The notes under the pieces: model-generated
Databases searched by the model: none
Seen by the model: the letters and a program-made list of their open reading frames with translations, nothing else
What the model was told of the DNA's origin: nothing
DNA from: Spirosoma sp. KCTC 42546
GTDB lineage: Bacteria; Bacteroidota; Bacteroidia; Cytophagales; Spirosomataceae
DNA length: 64,000 bases
Direction: 5' to 3'
NCBI RefSeq assembly: GCF_006965485.1
Contig: NZ_CP041360.1
Location: forward strand, 372,001 to 436,000
Part shown: piece by piece, positions 8,203 through 16,800 of the stretch
Layout: each line of letters starts with the position of its first letter
Numbering within the stretch: the first letter of the stretch is position 1
Program-made: the position numbers and the translations under genes

Positions 8203-8901
8203 TCATTTTTGCAAGGACTCTTTAGCTGTTGCCAATGCTTTCTCAGCCCATTGCTTCATTTGCTTACCTGAATAGTGCAGGCCATCGGAGGCAAACTGAG
8301 TCTCGTCGCCGGAAGCGGATCGACTTAGGGGTGTAATGTCGATATAAGCAATGCCCAATTTTCCGCATTCTTCGTTAGCAATCGCGTTGAATTGATCAAT
8401 TGCCTGGGCAATACTGGCTTTATTTTGTCCCGCAGCAAATGGTGACACGCCCCAATCGGGAATTGAGAGCACCAATACGTGGGCTGTTTTTCCCCCCGCG
8501 AATTTTGTAGCCGTTTGTAGTAGTTCCCGAAACTCAGTACGGTAACGTTCCTGACTCTGACCCCGGTATTGATTGTTAACGCCGATCAAGAGCGAGACTA
8601 GATCATAGGTTTTCTGGTTTCCACTGGCTTTGATGGCGTCCTGTAATTCGGCTGTTGTCCAGCCTGTTCGGGCTATTATATCAGGATTTGCTATATCCAG
8701 ACCATATTTGCGGAGCAGGCCTGCGAGTTGGACACTCCAACGATCGGCTTCCGAAACACGCTCCCCAATGGTATATGAATCCCCAAGTGATAGGAAACTG
8801 TATTTCGACGCGTCGGCCTTCGGGTTCTCGATCATATTGGGTTGGGTGCATGCCAAAAAAAAGTTCAGAACCAGGATTTGTATGATTTTATTGATTGCCA
8901 T
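8203..8901 (-). CDS. SGNH/GDSL hydrolase lipoprotein
   Basis: A 232-residue protein with a lipoprotein signal (FFLAC, Cys18). Block I is LGDSYT (Ser42), the GVNN segment carries the block III Asn, and SDGLHYSG holds the catalytic Asp-His pair, so all SGNH landmarks are present. Such enzymes are esterases, lipases or acyl hydrolases; this one would be attached to the periplasmic or outer face of a membrane. The substrate is unknown. The gene is convergent with the DUF2306-like gene and shares its end point, leaving no room for a conventional intergenic terminator. Confidence 0.88.
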   Translation of the reverse strand: MAINKIIQILVLNFFLACTQPNMIENPKADASKYSFLSLGDSYTIGERVSEADRWSVQLAGLLRKYGLDIANPDIIARTGWTTAELQDAIKASGNQKTYDLVSLLIGVNNQYRGQSQERYRTEFRELLQTATKFAGGKTAHVLVLSIPDWGVSPFAAGQNKASIAQAIDQFNAIANEECGKLGIAYIDITPLSRSASGDETQFASDGLHYSGKQMKQWAEKALATAKESLQK

Positions 8902-8962
8902 GATTTCGAGCTAATATTTAGAATGAAATAAACGTGATTAGTTTATTTTCAGATTTAGCTAC

Positions 8963-9000
8963 AAAATCATAATAATCATTTAAATCATAAAAATCCTGGC
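8963..9000. repeat. Nonamer-periodic AT-rich repeat (AATCATAAn type)
   Basis: Four successive 9-nt units are seen: AATCATAAT, AATCATTTA, AATCATAAA, AATCCTGGC. It is a single arm without an inverted partner and relates to the GATTnnCAGG-type repeat at 13751. It lies between the GDSL gene and prfB, two genes on the same strand. Confidence 0.5.
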
Positions 9001-9012
9001 GGGGCCGCCCGC
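8999..9012 (-). terminator. Rho-independent terminator of prfB
   Basis: On the minus strand GCGGG-CGGC-CCCGC forms a five-pair GC hairpin 10 bp after the prfB stop codon, followed by CAGGATTTTT with a run of T. It is short but well placed. Confidence 0.5.
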
Positions 9013-9022
9013 GCGGTCAGAC

Positions 9023-10100
9023 TTACTCCTGTTCCAGTAAAAACGCCTTGATAAATGGGTCAATATCCCCATCCAGAACGGCTTCAGTATTAGAGGTTTG
9101 GTAACCGGTTCGGTGATCTTTCACACGCCGATCATCCAGCACGTACGAACGTATCTGCGAGCCCCACTCAATTTTCTGCTTACTGGCTTCTACTTCGGCG
9201 CGGGCTGCGTTCCGTTTCTGGACTTCAATTTCGTAGAGCTTTGATTTCAGCAAGCGCATCGCTACTTCCTTGTTCTGCAACTGGCTCCGTTCCTGCTGAC
9301 ACTCGATGATTAATCCCGATGGCTTGTGCTTCAGCCGGACAGCTGTTTCTACCTTGTTCACATTCTGTCCACCAGCACCACCCGATCGGAAGGTATCCCA
9401 GTCAATATCAGCTGGATTCACCTCAATGTTAATCGTGTCGTCAATTAATGGGTACGCATAAACCGACGCAAAGGAGGTATGGCGCCGTGCATTGGAATCG
9501 AAGGGTGAGATTCGCACTAGTCGGTGAACACCATTCTCCGACTTCAGGAAACCGTAAGCCAGTGGACCATCTACCTCTATCGTGGCGGATTTGATTCCGG
9601 CCGTATCACCATCCTGATAATCTACCTGCTTCAGGCCGTAGCCGTGCTTTTCGGCCCAGCGCATATACATTCGGTACAGCATTTCGGCCCAGTCCTGACT
9701 CTCTGTTCCGCCCGCTCCGGCGTTTATTTCGAGTACGGCGCTGAGTTGGTCTTCCTCGTTCCCAAGCATTTTTTTGAGTTCGAGGTCGTCGAGTGTAACC
9801 GATAACTTACGGCCTTCTTCGTCCACTTCTTCTTCACTCACATCACCTGCTTCGTAAAATTCAAACAGTGTTTCGAGATCACCGAACTGACTGTTTAGTT
9901 TTTCATAACCGGTGGTCCAGCCCTTAAGGGCGCGAACCTGCTTCATAACGCCTTCGGCTCGGGCAGCATCAGTCCAGAATTCAGGCTGGAAGGTCTGCTG
10001 CTCGAGTTCTGCTAAATGTTCTTTCTTTGCATCGTAGTCAAAGATACCCCCTTAGAGCCTCTACTCTGGCTCTCAAGTCGGTCAACTGGTCGGTTGTCAT
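9023..10100 (-). CDS. prfB: Peptide chain release factor 2 with programmed +1 frameshift
   Basis: RF2 recognises UGA and UAA stop codons and triggers peptide release. The start is the ATG at 10098-10100; after 20 codons ([20 protein letters not shown]) the frame meets TGA at 10038-10040. The site reads AGGGGGTATCTTTGAC, the same Shine-Dalgarno-like AGGGGG, CTT slippery codon, TGA and following C known from E. coli prfB. Translation resumes in +1 with GAC (10037-10039), giving 358 residues as join(9023..10039,10041..10100) on the complement. The GGQ motif ([14 protein letters not shown]) and the SPF motif ([10 protein letters not shown]) of RF2 are intact. Production is autoregulated by RF2 level. 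Confidence 0.96.
10031..10056 (-). promoter_or_regulatory. Recoding signal of prfB (SD-like AGGGGG, CTT-TGA-C)
   Basis: Read on the minus strand: CTAAGGGGGTATCTTTGACT. The internal Shine-Dalgarno-like AGGGGG lies three bases before CTT, the UGA codon is followed by C (a poor termination context), and the downstream frame is RF2. The exact layout is the textbook autoregulatory frameshift site. Confidence 0.95.
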
Positions 10101-10195
10101 GAACTTGTCGTATTCGTTTAATTAATACAATAATGGTAAAAGTCGTTTTCCTGACCTTTCTCACAAAGATAGAACAAAAGGAGGTGGACAATGGG

Positions 10196-10230
10196 TTTGC
10201 CTTCGGTATCAACTTTTCGCCCTACCTTTG
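10196..10230 (+). promoter_or_regulatory. Promoter of lpd: TTTG (-33) and TACCTTTG (-7)
   Basis: TTTG at 10196-10199 and TACCTTTG at 10223-10230 are separated by 23 bp, the upper edge of the usual spacing for the Bacteroidota vegetative promoter. The predicted start of transcription would leave a leader of about 50 nt before the lpd ATG at 10287. Confidence 0.55.
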
Positions 10231-10286
10231 CGTTCTGTAGTCAAGGACATTATACATTTTTTCATTATACATTCTCTTAAAAACTA

Positions 10287-11687
10287 ATGGCTTCACAGTA
10301 CGATGTAATCGTTGTGGGTAGCGGGCCGGGCGGCTATGTAGCTGCTATCCGGGCGTCGCAGTTGGGTTTAAAAACCGCCGTTGTCGAACGCGAAAGCCTT
10401 GGCGGCATATGTCTGAACTGGGGCTGTATCCCAACCAAAGCCCTGCTTAAATCAGCGCAGGTTTTTGACTATATCAAGCATTCTGCCGATTACGGAATCA
10501 CCGTTTCGGGCGAATCGAAAGCTGATTTTGGAGCGGTTATCAAGCGGAGTCGGGGCGTAGCCGAGAGCATGAGCAAGGGCGTTCAGTTCCTGATGAAAAA
10601 AAATAAAATTGATGTGATCAATGGTTTTGGTAAGGTAAAGCCCGGTAAGAAGATCGACGTAACGGCTGCTGATGGGAAAGTTACTGAGTACGAAGCCAAA
10701 CACATCATTATTGCTACCGGAGGCCGTGCCCGCCAATTACCGAGTGTGCCCATCGACGGCAATAAAGTGATTGAGTATCGTAAAGCCATGACACTCGACA
10801 AGAAACCCGACAGTTTACTGGTGATCGGTTCTGGGGCAATTGGGGTTGAATTCGCCTACGTATACGCCAGTATGGGTACTAAAGTGACGATTATCGAGTT
10901 TCTGCCAAACGTGGTACCCGTTGAAGACGAAGACATCTCGAAAGAGCTGGCTAAGCAATACAAAAAGATTGGCATCGATATTTACACCAAATCAGAAGTA
11001 ACGAAAGTAGATACCAGCGGCAACGGCTGTAAAGTATTTGTGAAGACACCAGACGGGGAGAAAACCTTTGATGTCGACATCGTGTTGTCGGCAGCTGGCG
11101 TTGTTGCCAACATTGAAAACCTGGGACTGGAGGAAACCGGAATTTCCGTTGATCGGGGCAAAATCGTAACCGACGATTATTACCGGACTAACGTTGAAGG
11201 TTATTATGCTATTGGCGATGTAACAAAAGGTCAGGCGCTGGCGCATGTGGCCTCAGCAGAAGCTATTATTTGCGTTGAAAAAATTGCGGGCTTACCCCAC
11301 GTAGAGCCACTGAATTACAACAATATTCCAGGCTGTACGTACTGCACCCCCGAAATTGCATCAGTTGGTTACACCGAAAAAGCAGCTCGCGAGGCTGGCT
11401 ATGAGTTGAAGGTGGGTAAGTTTCCCTTCTCGGCGTCGGGTAAAGCAAAAGCTGCTGGCGCGCCGGAAGGTTTCGTGAAAGTTATTTTTGATGCTAAATA
11501 TGGTGAATTCTTAGGCGCTCACTTTATTGGTGCCAACGTAACCGAAATGATTGCTGAGGTAGTAGCCGCCCGTAAACTGGAAACAACGGGCGAAGAAATC
11601 CTGAAGACGGTTCACCCGCACCCAACCATGTCGGAAGCCATTAAAGATGCGACCGAAGCTGCTTACGGCGAAGCGATTCACTTGTAA
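10287..11687 (+). CDS. lpdA: Dihydrolipoyl dehydrogenase (E3)
   Basis: A 466-residue flavoprotein disulfide reductase. The FAD dinucleotide motif is GSGPGGYVAA (residues 11-20), the redox-active disulfide is CLNWGC (Cys42, Cys47), the NAD motif is GSGAIGVEFAYVYASMG and the catalytic His-Glu pair is in HPHPTMSEA near the C-terminus. It reoxidises dihydrolipoamide of 2-oxoacid dehydrogenase complexes and the glycine cleavage system with NAD+. It stands alone with its own promoter, so it can serve several complexes. LipB in this same window (55477) supplies the lipoyl groups. The stop codon lies inside the left arm of a long palindrome. Confidence 0.95.
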   Translation: MASQYDVIVVGSGPGGYVAAIRASQLGLKTAVVERESLGGICLNWGCIPTKALLKSAQVFDYIKHSADYGITVSGESKADFGAVIKRSRGVAESMSKGVQFLMKKNKIDVINGFGKVKPGKKIDVTAADGKVTEYEAKHIIIATGGRARQLPSVPIDGNKVIEYRKAMTLDKKPDSLLVIGSGAIGVEFAYVYASMGTKVTIIEFLPNVVPVEDEDISKELAKQYKKIGIDIYTKSEVTKVDTSGNGCKVFVKTPDGEKTFDVDIVLSAAGVVANIENLGLEETGISVDRGKIVTDDYYRTNVEGYYAIGDVTKGQALAHVASAEAIICVEKIAGLPHVEPLNYNNIPGCTYCTPEIASVGYTEKAAREAGYELKVGKFPFSASGKAKAAGAPEGFVKVIFDAKYGEFLGAHFIGANVTEMIAEVVAARKLETTGEEILKTVHPHPTMSEAIKDATEAAYGEAIHL

Positions 11688-11784
11688 TAAATGGATAATG
11701 TAAAATGCACAATGAATAATGATGAGGTACTGGTAACCTATAGCCACTCATTATTCATTGTGCATTTTACATTATCCATTTATT
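11686..11784. repeat. Heptad-periodic palindrome (AATGnnn type) spanning two stop codons
   Basis: Arms 11686-11722 and 11748-11784 are perfectly complementary over 37 nt, with a 25-nt loop. The units are AATGGAT, AATGTAA, AATGCAC, AATGAAT, AATGA. The lpd stop codon (11685-11687) touches the left arm and the stop codon of the opposing glycosyltransferase (11780-11782) lies inside the right arm. It can act as a bidirectional terminator, although the stem is AT-rich. Confidence 0.88.
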
Positions 11785-12520
11785 TTAAAATCTTCCAGTG
11801 CATCAACCCAAGCTTTGTAAAGAAATAAAACAGGGAAGTGCGCAGAACTCCCAGACCGTAGATGGAACTACGCCGAAAATTGATGGATGAGGCTTCGTCA
11901 AAATATTTTGTAGGACAGGTTACTTCGCCAATTTCGTAGCCCTTGTAGAAAATCTGGGCAATCATTTCATTGTCGAAAATGAAATCGTCGGAGTTATGTG
12001 TAAAGTCCAGATTACGAAGCACTTCTCCCGAAAATGCCCGGTAACCCGTATGGTACTCCGATAGCTTCTGGTTCATGAGTATGTTCTGGGTGAGGGTCAG
12101 GAATCGGTTAGCAATGTATTTATACATCGGCATACCGCCTTTTAAAGCGCCCTTACCCAAAATGCGTGAGGCAAATACAACCGGATACAGCCCATTCCCA
12201 ATAATGGTAATCATAGCAGGGAGCAACAAAGGCGTATATTGATAATCGGGGTGAAGCATCACTACAATATCAGCACCGAGTTCAATGGCTTTAGCGTAGC
12301 AGGTTTTCTGATTGCCCCCGTAGCCTTTATTTCGATCGTGACGAATAACATGGCGAATGCCCAGATTTCTAGCCACCTCAACCGTATTGTCGGGGCTGGC
12401 GTCATCCACTAAAATAACATCATCAACTAAGTCAAGTGGAATTTCACGGTAGGTACGTTCCAGCGTTAGGGCTGCCCGATAGGCGGGCATAACCACAATC
12501 ACTTTTTTATTATTAAACAT
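11780..12520 (-). CDS. Family 2 glycosyltransferase, polyprenol-phosphate sugar transferase type
   Basis: A 246-residue GT-A fold protein. The nucleotide-sugar block is VILVDDASPDNTVEVA (Asp39, Asp40) and the second acidic block is VVMLHPDYQY. Further family landmarks are KTCYAKAIELGADI, KGALKGGMPMYKY and YHTGYRAFSGEVL. The overall length and the FTHNSDDFIFDNEM segment resemble dolichol/undecaprenyl-phosphate mannosyl- or glucosyltransferases (DPM1-like), but there is no C-terminal membrane pair; only a short FYFFTKLGL segment. It probably feeds envelope polysaccharide or glycoprotein synthesis. It is convergent with lpd. Confidence 0.85.
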   Translation of the reverse strand: MFNNKKVIVVMPAYRAALTLERTYREIPLDLVDDVILVDDASPDNTVEVARNLGIRHVIRHDRNKGYGGNQKTCYAKAIELGADIVVMLHPDYQYTPLLLPAMITIIGNGLYPVVFASRILGKGALKGGMPMYKYIANRFLTLTQNILMNQKLSEYHTGYRAFSGEVLRNLDFTHNSDDFIFDNEMIAQIFYKGYEIGEVTCPTKYFDEASSINFRRSSIYGLGVLRTSLFYFFTKLGLMHWKILK

Positions 12521-12663
12521 GAAGCAAAATTAAGAGGTGGGTATTGTTGTGGCAATATTTTTAGCAATTGCAGCCATTTCCTTCACCATATTGGGTGTAG
12601 ATTTGTTGTTTAACCTACAGCATCACCAGATCCGGGCCTTAATTGGCTGTATATTTAGCAATT

Positions 12664-13725
12664 ATGTTTTCCAGCGAAACCGTATTTTTTCTTGCCTTTG
12701 CCGTTTTTGTCCTTCTCATTATGATAGTTGACCTTGGCGTTTTCTCCAAGAAGCAAAGCCATGTTGTTCAATTCAAAGAAGCCGCCATTTGGAGTGCAAT
12801 CTGGGTTGCCTTGTCCATTGGCTTTTATTTTTTTCTGCAATATTACGGTTATCTGGTTCATGGTATCGACTCATTTGCCCGCCTTCAGGAAGTACGTGAT
12901 CTCTATGCCGATCATGTTAAATTTGTTCCCGGCAATTTTGCGGCCAGTTTAGAGCGCTTTCAGGCCAATATGGCTTTAGAGTACATTACGGGTTACCTGG
13001 TTGAGTATTCTCTTTCTGCCGACAATATTTTTGTATTTATACTGATATTCAGTTCGTTTGGCGTTCACGAACGGTATTACAAAAAGATTCTGGTTTGGGG
13101 TATTCTGGGTGCAATTATACTACGTTTTATTTTCATTTTTCTGGGTTCTGCCTTGATTCAGCGGTTTGAATGGATCATGTATCTATTTGGCGCTTTTCTG
13201 GTGTATACAGGAGTCCAGTTGTTTTTTCAGAAAGACGAGGATGAAAAAATCGAGCCTTCGAAACATCCCGTAATTCGGTTTGCCAGCAAGTACCTGAACG
13301 TCTATCATCGTAACGTAACAGATAATTTCTTTGTCCGCCGGAAGTCAGATAAGAAACTGTTTGTAACTCCCTTATTCCTGATCGTGATCGTTGTCGCATT
13401 TACCGATCTGGTTTTCGCCGTTGATTCCATTCCGGCCATTTTCTCGATTACCAAGGACCCCTACATTGTCTTCTTCTCGAATGTGTTTGCCATCATGGGA
13501 CTGCGGTCTATGTTTTTCTTCCTGTCGAGTATTATGAGCCAATTCCGTTTCCTGAAAGTGGGTTTGGCGGTTTTACTGACGTTTATTGGTGCTAAAATGT
13601 TGGCTGAGCACTGGTTAGCAGAATTGGGCTTTAAGCCTGCTTATTCGCTCTATATCATTATCGGTATCCTGAGCGTCAGTATTCTGGCTTCGTGGCTTAT
13701 CCCCGAAAAGAAAGAGAATAGCTAG
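12664..13725 (+). CDS. TerC/Alx family membrane transporter (probable Mn2+ homeostasis)
   Basis: A 353-residue protein with about nine transmembrane helices. TerC-family landmarks are the acidic residues within the membrane: VLLIMIVDLGVFSKK, EYITGYLVEYSLSADNIFVF and FTDLVFAVDSIPAIFSIT. The family includes E. coli Alx and MntP-like/YkoY exporters, which export or balance manganese, and TerC of tellurite resistance. A role in Mn2+ export is inference. The ATG 12664 is preferred over an upstream TTG (12643). A TAGATTTG box at 12598-12605 is a candidate -7 element. The gene is monocistronic, divergent from the glycosyltransferase. Confidence 0.85.
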   Translation: MFSSETVFFLAFAVFVLLIMIVDLGVFSKKQSHVVQFKEAAIWSAIWVALSIGFYFFLQYYGYLVHGIDSFARLQEVRDLYADHVKFVPGNFAASLERFQANMALEYITGYLVEYSLSADNIFVFILIFSSFGVHERYYKKILVWGILGAIILRFIFIFLGSALIQRFEWIMYLFGAFLVYTGVQLFFQKDEDEKIEPSKHPVIRFASKYLNVYHRNVTDNFFVRRKSDKKLFVTPLFLIVIVVAFTDLVFAVDSIPAIFSITKDPYIVFFSNVFAIMGLRSMFFFLSSIMSQFRFLKVGLAVLLTFIGAKMLAEHWLAELGFKPAYSLYIIIGILSVSILASWLIPEKKENS

Positions 13726-13750
13726 CCCTCATGAACACAATCTGAGATCA

Positions 13751-13840
13751 GATTCGTATGATTTAAAAGATTCACAGGATTTTTTACCTTGCCAAACGTT
13801 ATAATCCTGTGCATCTGTCAAATCCTGTGAAAATTCCTGT
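13751..13840. repeat. Nonamer-periodic inverted repeat (GATTnnCAGG type) containing the helicase start
   Basis: The left arm (13751-13785) reads GATTCGTAT, GATTTAAAA, GATTCACAG, GATT in steps of nine; the right arm (13801-13840) contains inverted units of the same kind (aatcctgtg, catctgtca, aatcctgtg). The arms are imperfectly complementary. The GTG codons at 13809 and 13827 that can start the following helicase gene lie inside the right arm. Confidence 0.65.
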
Positions 13841-16800
13841 TCAGACTGTTCTAAAAACCTTTCGCCGACGCTTAACTAACCTGAGTAGTCGTAACCGTTC
13901 ACTACTACTGACAAGCTTGCCTGCCGGACAGTTTCTGGATTTGCAGGAAACGGATTTTCTGCTCAACAAACCGGCCTTTAACATCATCACTGATCTGATT
14001 AGCCGTAAACCGTCGGTTGCTTTATGTGAGGTGCTCGATCCACGCCAGGAACGTAGTAATGAAGTAAGCCGGAAACTTCGTCGGATTGACCGTACGGCGC
14101 GATTTATTGAAGAGGAGCGGGGAACCGAAGATTTATACGTTGGGTGGCCATTTGTAAAAGGCAAGTTTCTGGACGAAACAGTCGTTCATGGGCCGCTACT
14201 TTTCTTCCCCGCACAGATTGAACAGCAAGGGAAATTCTGGAAACTCACGCGCCGGGGCGATGAGTTAGCGTTTCTGAATCCAACGCTGGCTTTGGCATAT
14301 GGCCAGTTTAACCAGGTGAAATTGCCTGATGAACTCATTGAAAAAACAATGGATGAGTTTGATCGAGACCCCATTGCGTTTCGAACTCAATTGTACGAAT
14401 GGCTTAAAACCACCCCACTTGAAGTCAATTTCAACCCCGATTTATTTGCTGATAAGCTCCAGTTTTTTAACAAGCAAACCACCAAAGATCTCGCTCAACT
14501 CGAACGTACTGGCGAATTAAAGTTATATCCCGAAGCGGTTCTAGGTATTTTTCCACAAGCGGGTTCATTTCTGGTGCCTGATTACGATGCGCTTATCGCA
14601 CGGAGCGAGGTGCATGGAGCAGAGGAGAAGATTCTGGTCGAGGAGGCTAAAGCTGACGCTAGAGAGTTGTTTCCTTCATTCCTTTTCCCTACTCCTGGCT
14701 CCCTGCTCCCTGCGTCCTTCCTTCCAGAAAGAAATATTCACACTCCCTTGCCGATGGATGCCTCACAGGAGGCCGCAGTACGAGCGGTGAAAGCTGGTCA
14801 GTCGTTGGTAGTTCAGGGGCCACCGGGTACGGGTAAGTCGCAACTGATTGCGAATTTGATGGCTGATGCGGCTGCGTCGGGTAAGCGTGTATTATTGGTA
14901 TGTCAGAAACGCGCTGCACTCGATGTAGTGCAGGAGCGCCTTCGGCAGGTGGGTATGGCACCGTTTCTGGCCTTGATTCACGATTTTCAGGATGACCGCC
15001 GTGCATTATATGCGCAAATTGCCAATCAGATCAACCAGATTGAAGCCTATCGCCAACAAAACAACAGTTTAAATGCAGTTCTATTCGAGCGTGATTTCGA
15101 TGTGGAAAGCCGCCGGATTGATGAGACAGTTGCTGAATTACAGGTGTTCAAACAGTCCCTTTTTGATACAACAGAGAGTGGTGTATCTGCTAAAGAGCTC
15201 TATTTAACCTGCAATCCAATGGCCCCCGTAATCCCACTGGATGATATTTATCCAGAATTCCACTTGTCGAATGTGGATAACTTTGTTCGGAGGTTGATAG
15301 ATTATGCCGCTTATCAGCAACGGCTGGGGCTAGAACATGCGTGGACAGAACGGGTTAGCTTTGCTTCATTCACAAACGCAGATTTAGGCAAAGTGGATCA
15401 AACTATTGCTCGTTGGGCTCAACTGCGCGAGCATACTAACCTGCAAACAGCGCAGTTGGTAGGCCAGGCACTTTCAGTAGCTGAATTGGCCGATTGGCAA
15501 GCTCATGATTGGGAACTGACGGCTTTGCTGAATTTGCTGGATTCGCCAGACGCTGCTGAGCTTTGGGGCGTGATCAATCAGTTACGAAACTCAACCAATC
15601 ACCCTGCACTTGCGACTGACGAAGCGAAGTTTGAGCAAATTGCCCGCGCCTGGGAGGAGTCTTTGGAATCGCCCGGTCCGGAGATTTTATTACCTACAGC
15701 TGAGTTAAGATCGTTTCGATTCTTATTGGAGAACGCGCTTACGGCTCGCTCCTCATGGGTTAGCTGGAACTGGTGGCAATTAACTAATGCTGGAAAAACA
15801 CAACTACAAGCGGTAGCTTCTGCAAATTCGCTGACAGTATCAGAAGTAGATTTACAGATACTCGCCACAAAAATTGATAAACGTATCCGGCTGGAAGCTA
15901 CCCGCTATGAAGCAACTACGCTATTAGCTGAATTGTCGCTTCCCGAAATGCCAGACAGTATGCGGCTCTTACGTCGGGCGCGGCATATAACCGAACGCGT
16001 TCAGGCTATTGTGCCATTACATAAGTTAGCAGAGCCCTCCTGGCAAACTCGGGAGCAATTTATAGGTGACGTGAAGGCGCTACTGAGTTTGGCTATCGCT
16101 GTAGAGCAAGAACGAACGGCTGGACAACCCTACCTAACCACTAATCAGCTCAATAGAATTTGGGAAGACAACCCGTTTGCTATAACTCTACGGCAGATTC
16201 TCCGTAGTGATTTTGATCTGCTGGTCGAAGCCGACCGGTTACAGGAGGGTTTTTCGGAGAGTGAGCAAACGGTTATTGATCGCCTGAGAAACCAGGAAGC
16301 AACCCAGTGGGTCGAGATCTTCCAAACGAGCTTGGCGCAGGTCTGGCTTGACCACCTTGAACGAATATACCCGGAACTTCGGAGTGTATCGTCGCTTAAA
16401 ATGAGCCAGTGGGAGCAATCGCTTCAGGAAAGTGTCCTTCGCAAACAAACGCTAAGCCGGGACATTCTTCTCGTCAAACTCCGCGAACAAACCTATCGAA
16501 ATCTGACGCTTAACCGCCTGAATAATGTGGTCACCTATCGTGATTTATTGCATCAGACAACCAAAAAACGGAACGTGTGGCCAGTTCGGAAACTGATGGA
16601 GTCGTTTGCTGATGAAGTGTTCAAGTTAGTACCCTGCTGGTTGGCTTCTCCTGAATCTGTTTCAGCCATGTTTCCCTTAACAGAGGGCTTATTCGACCTG
16701 GTTATATTTGATGAGGCTTCACAGTGTTTTGCTGAGAATGGTGTTCCGGCTGTAATGCGCGGTAAACAGGTGGTGGTGACGGGCGACAATCAACAGCTTC

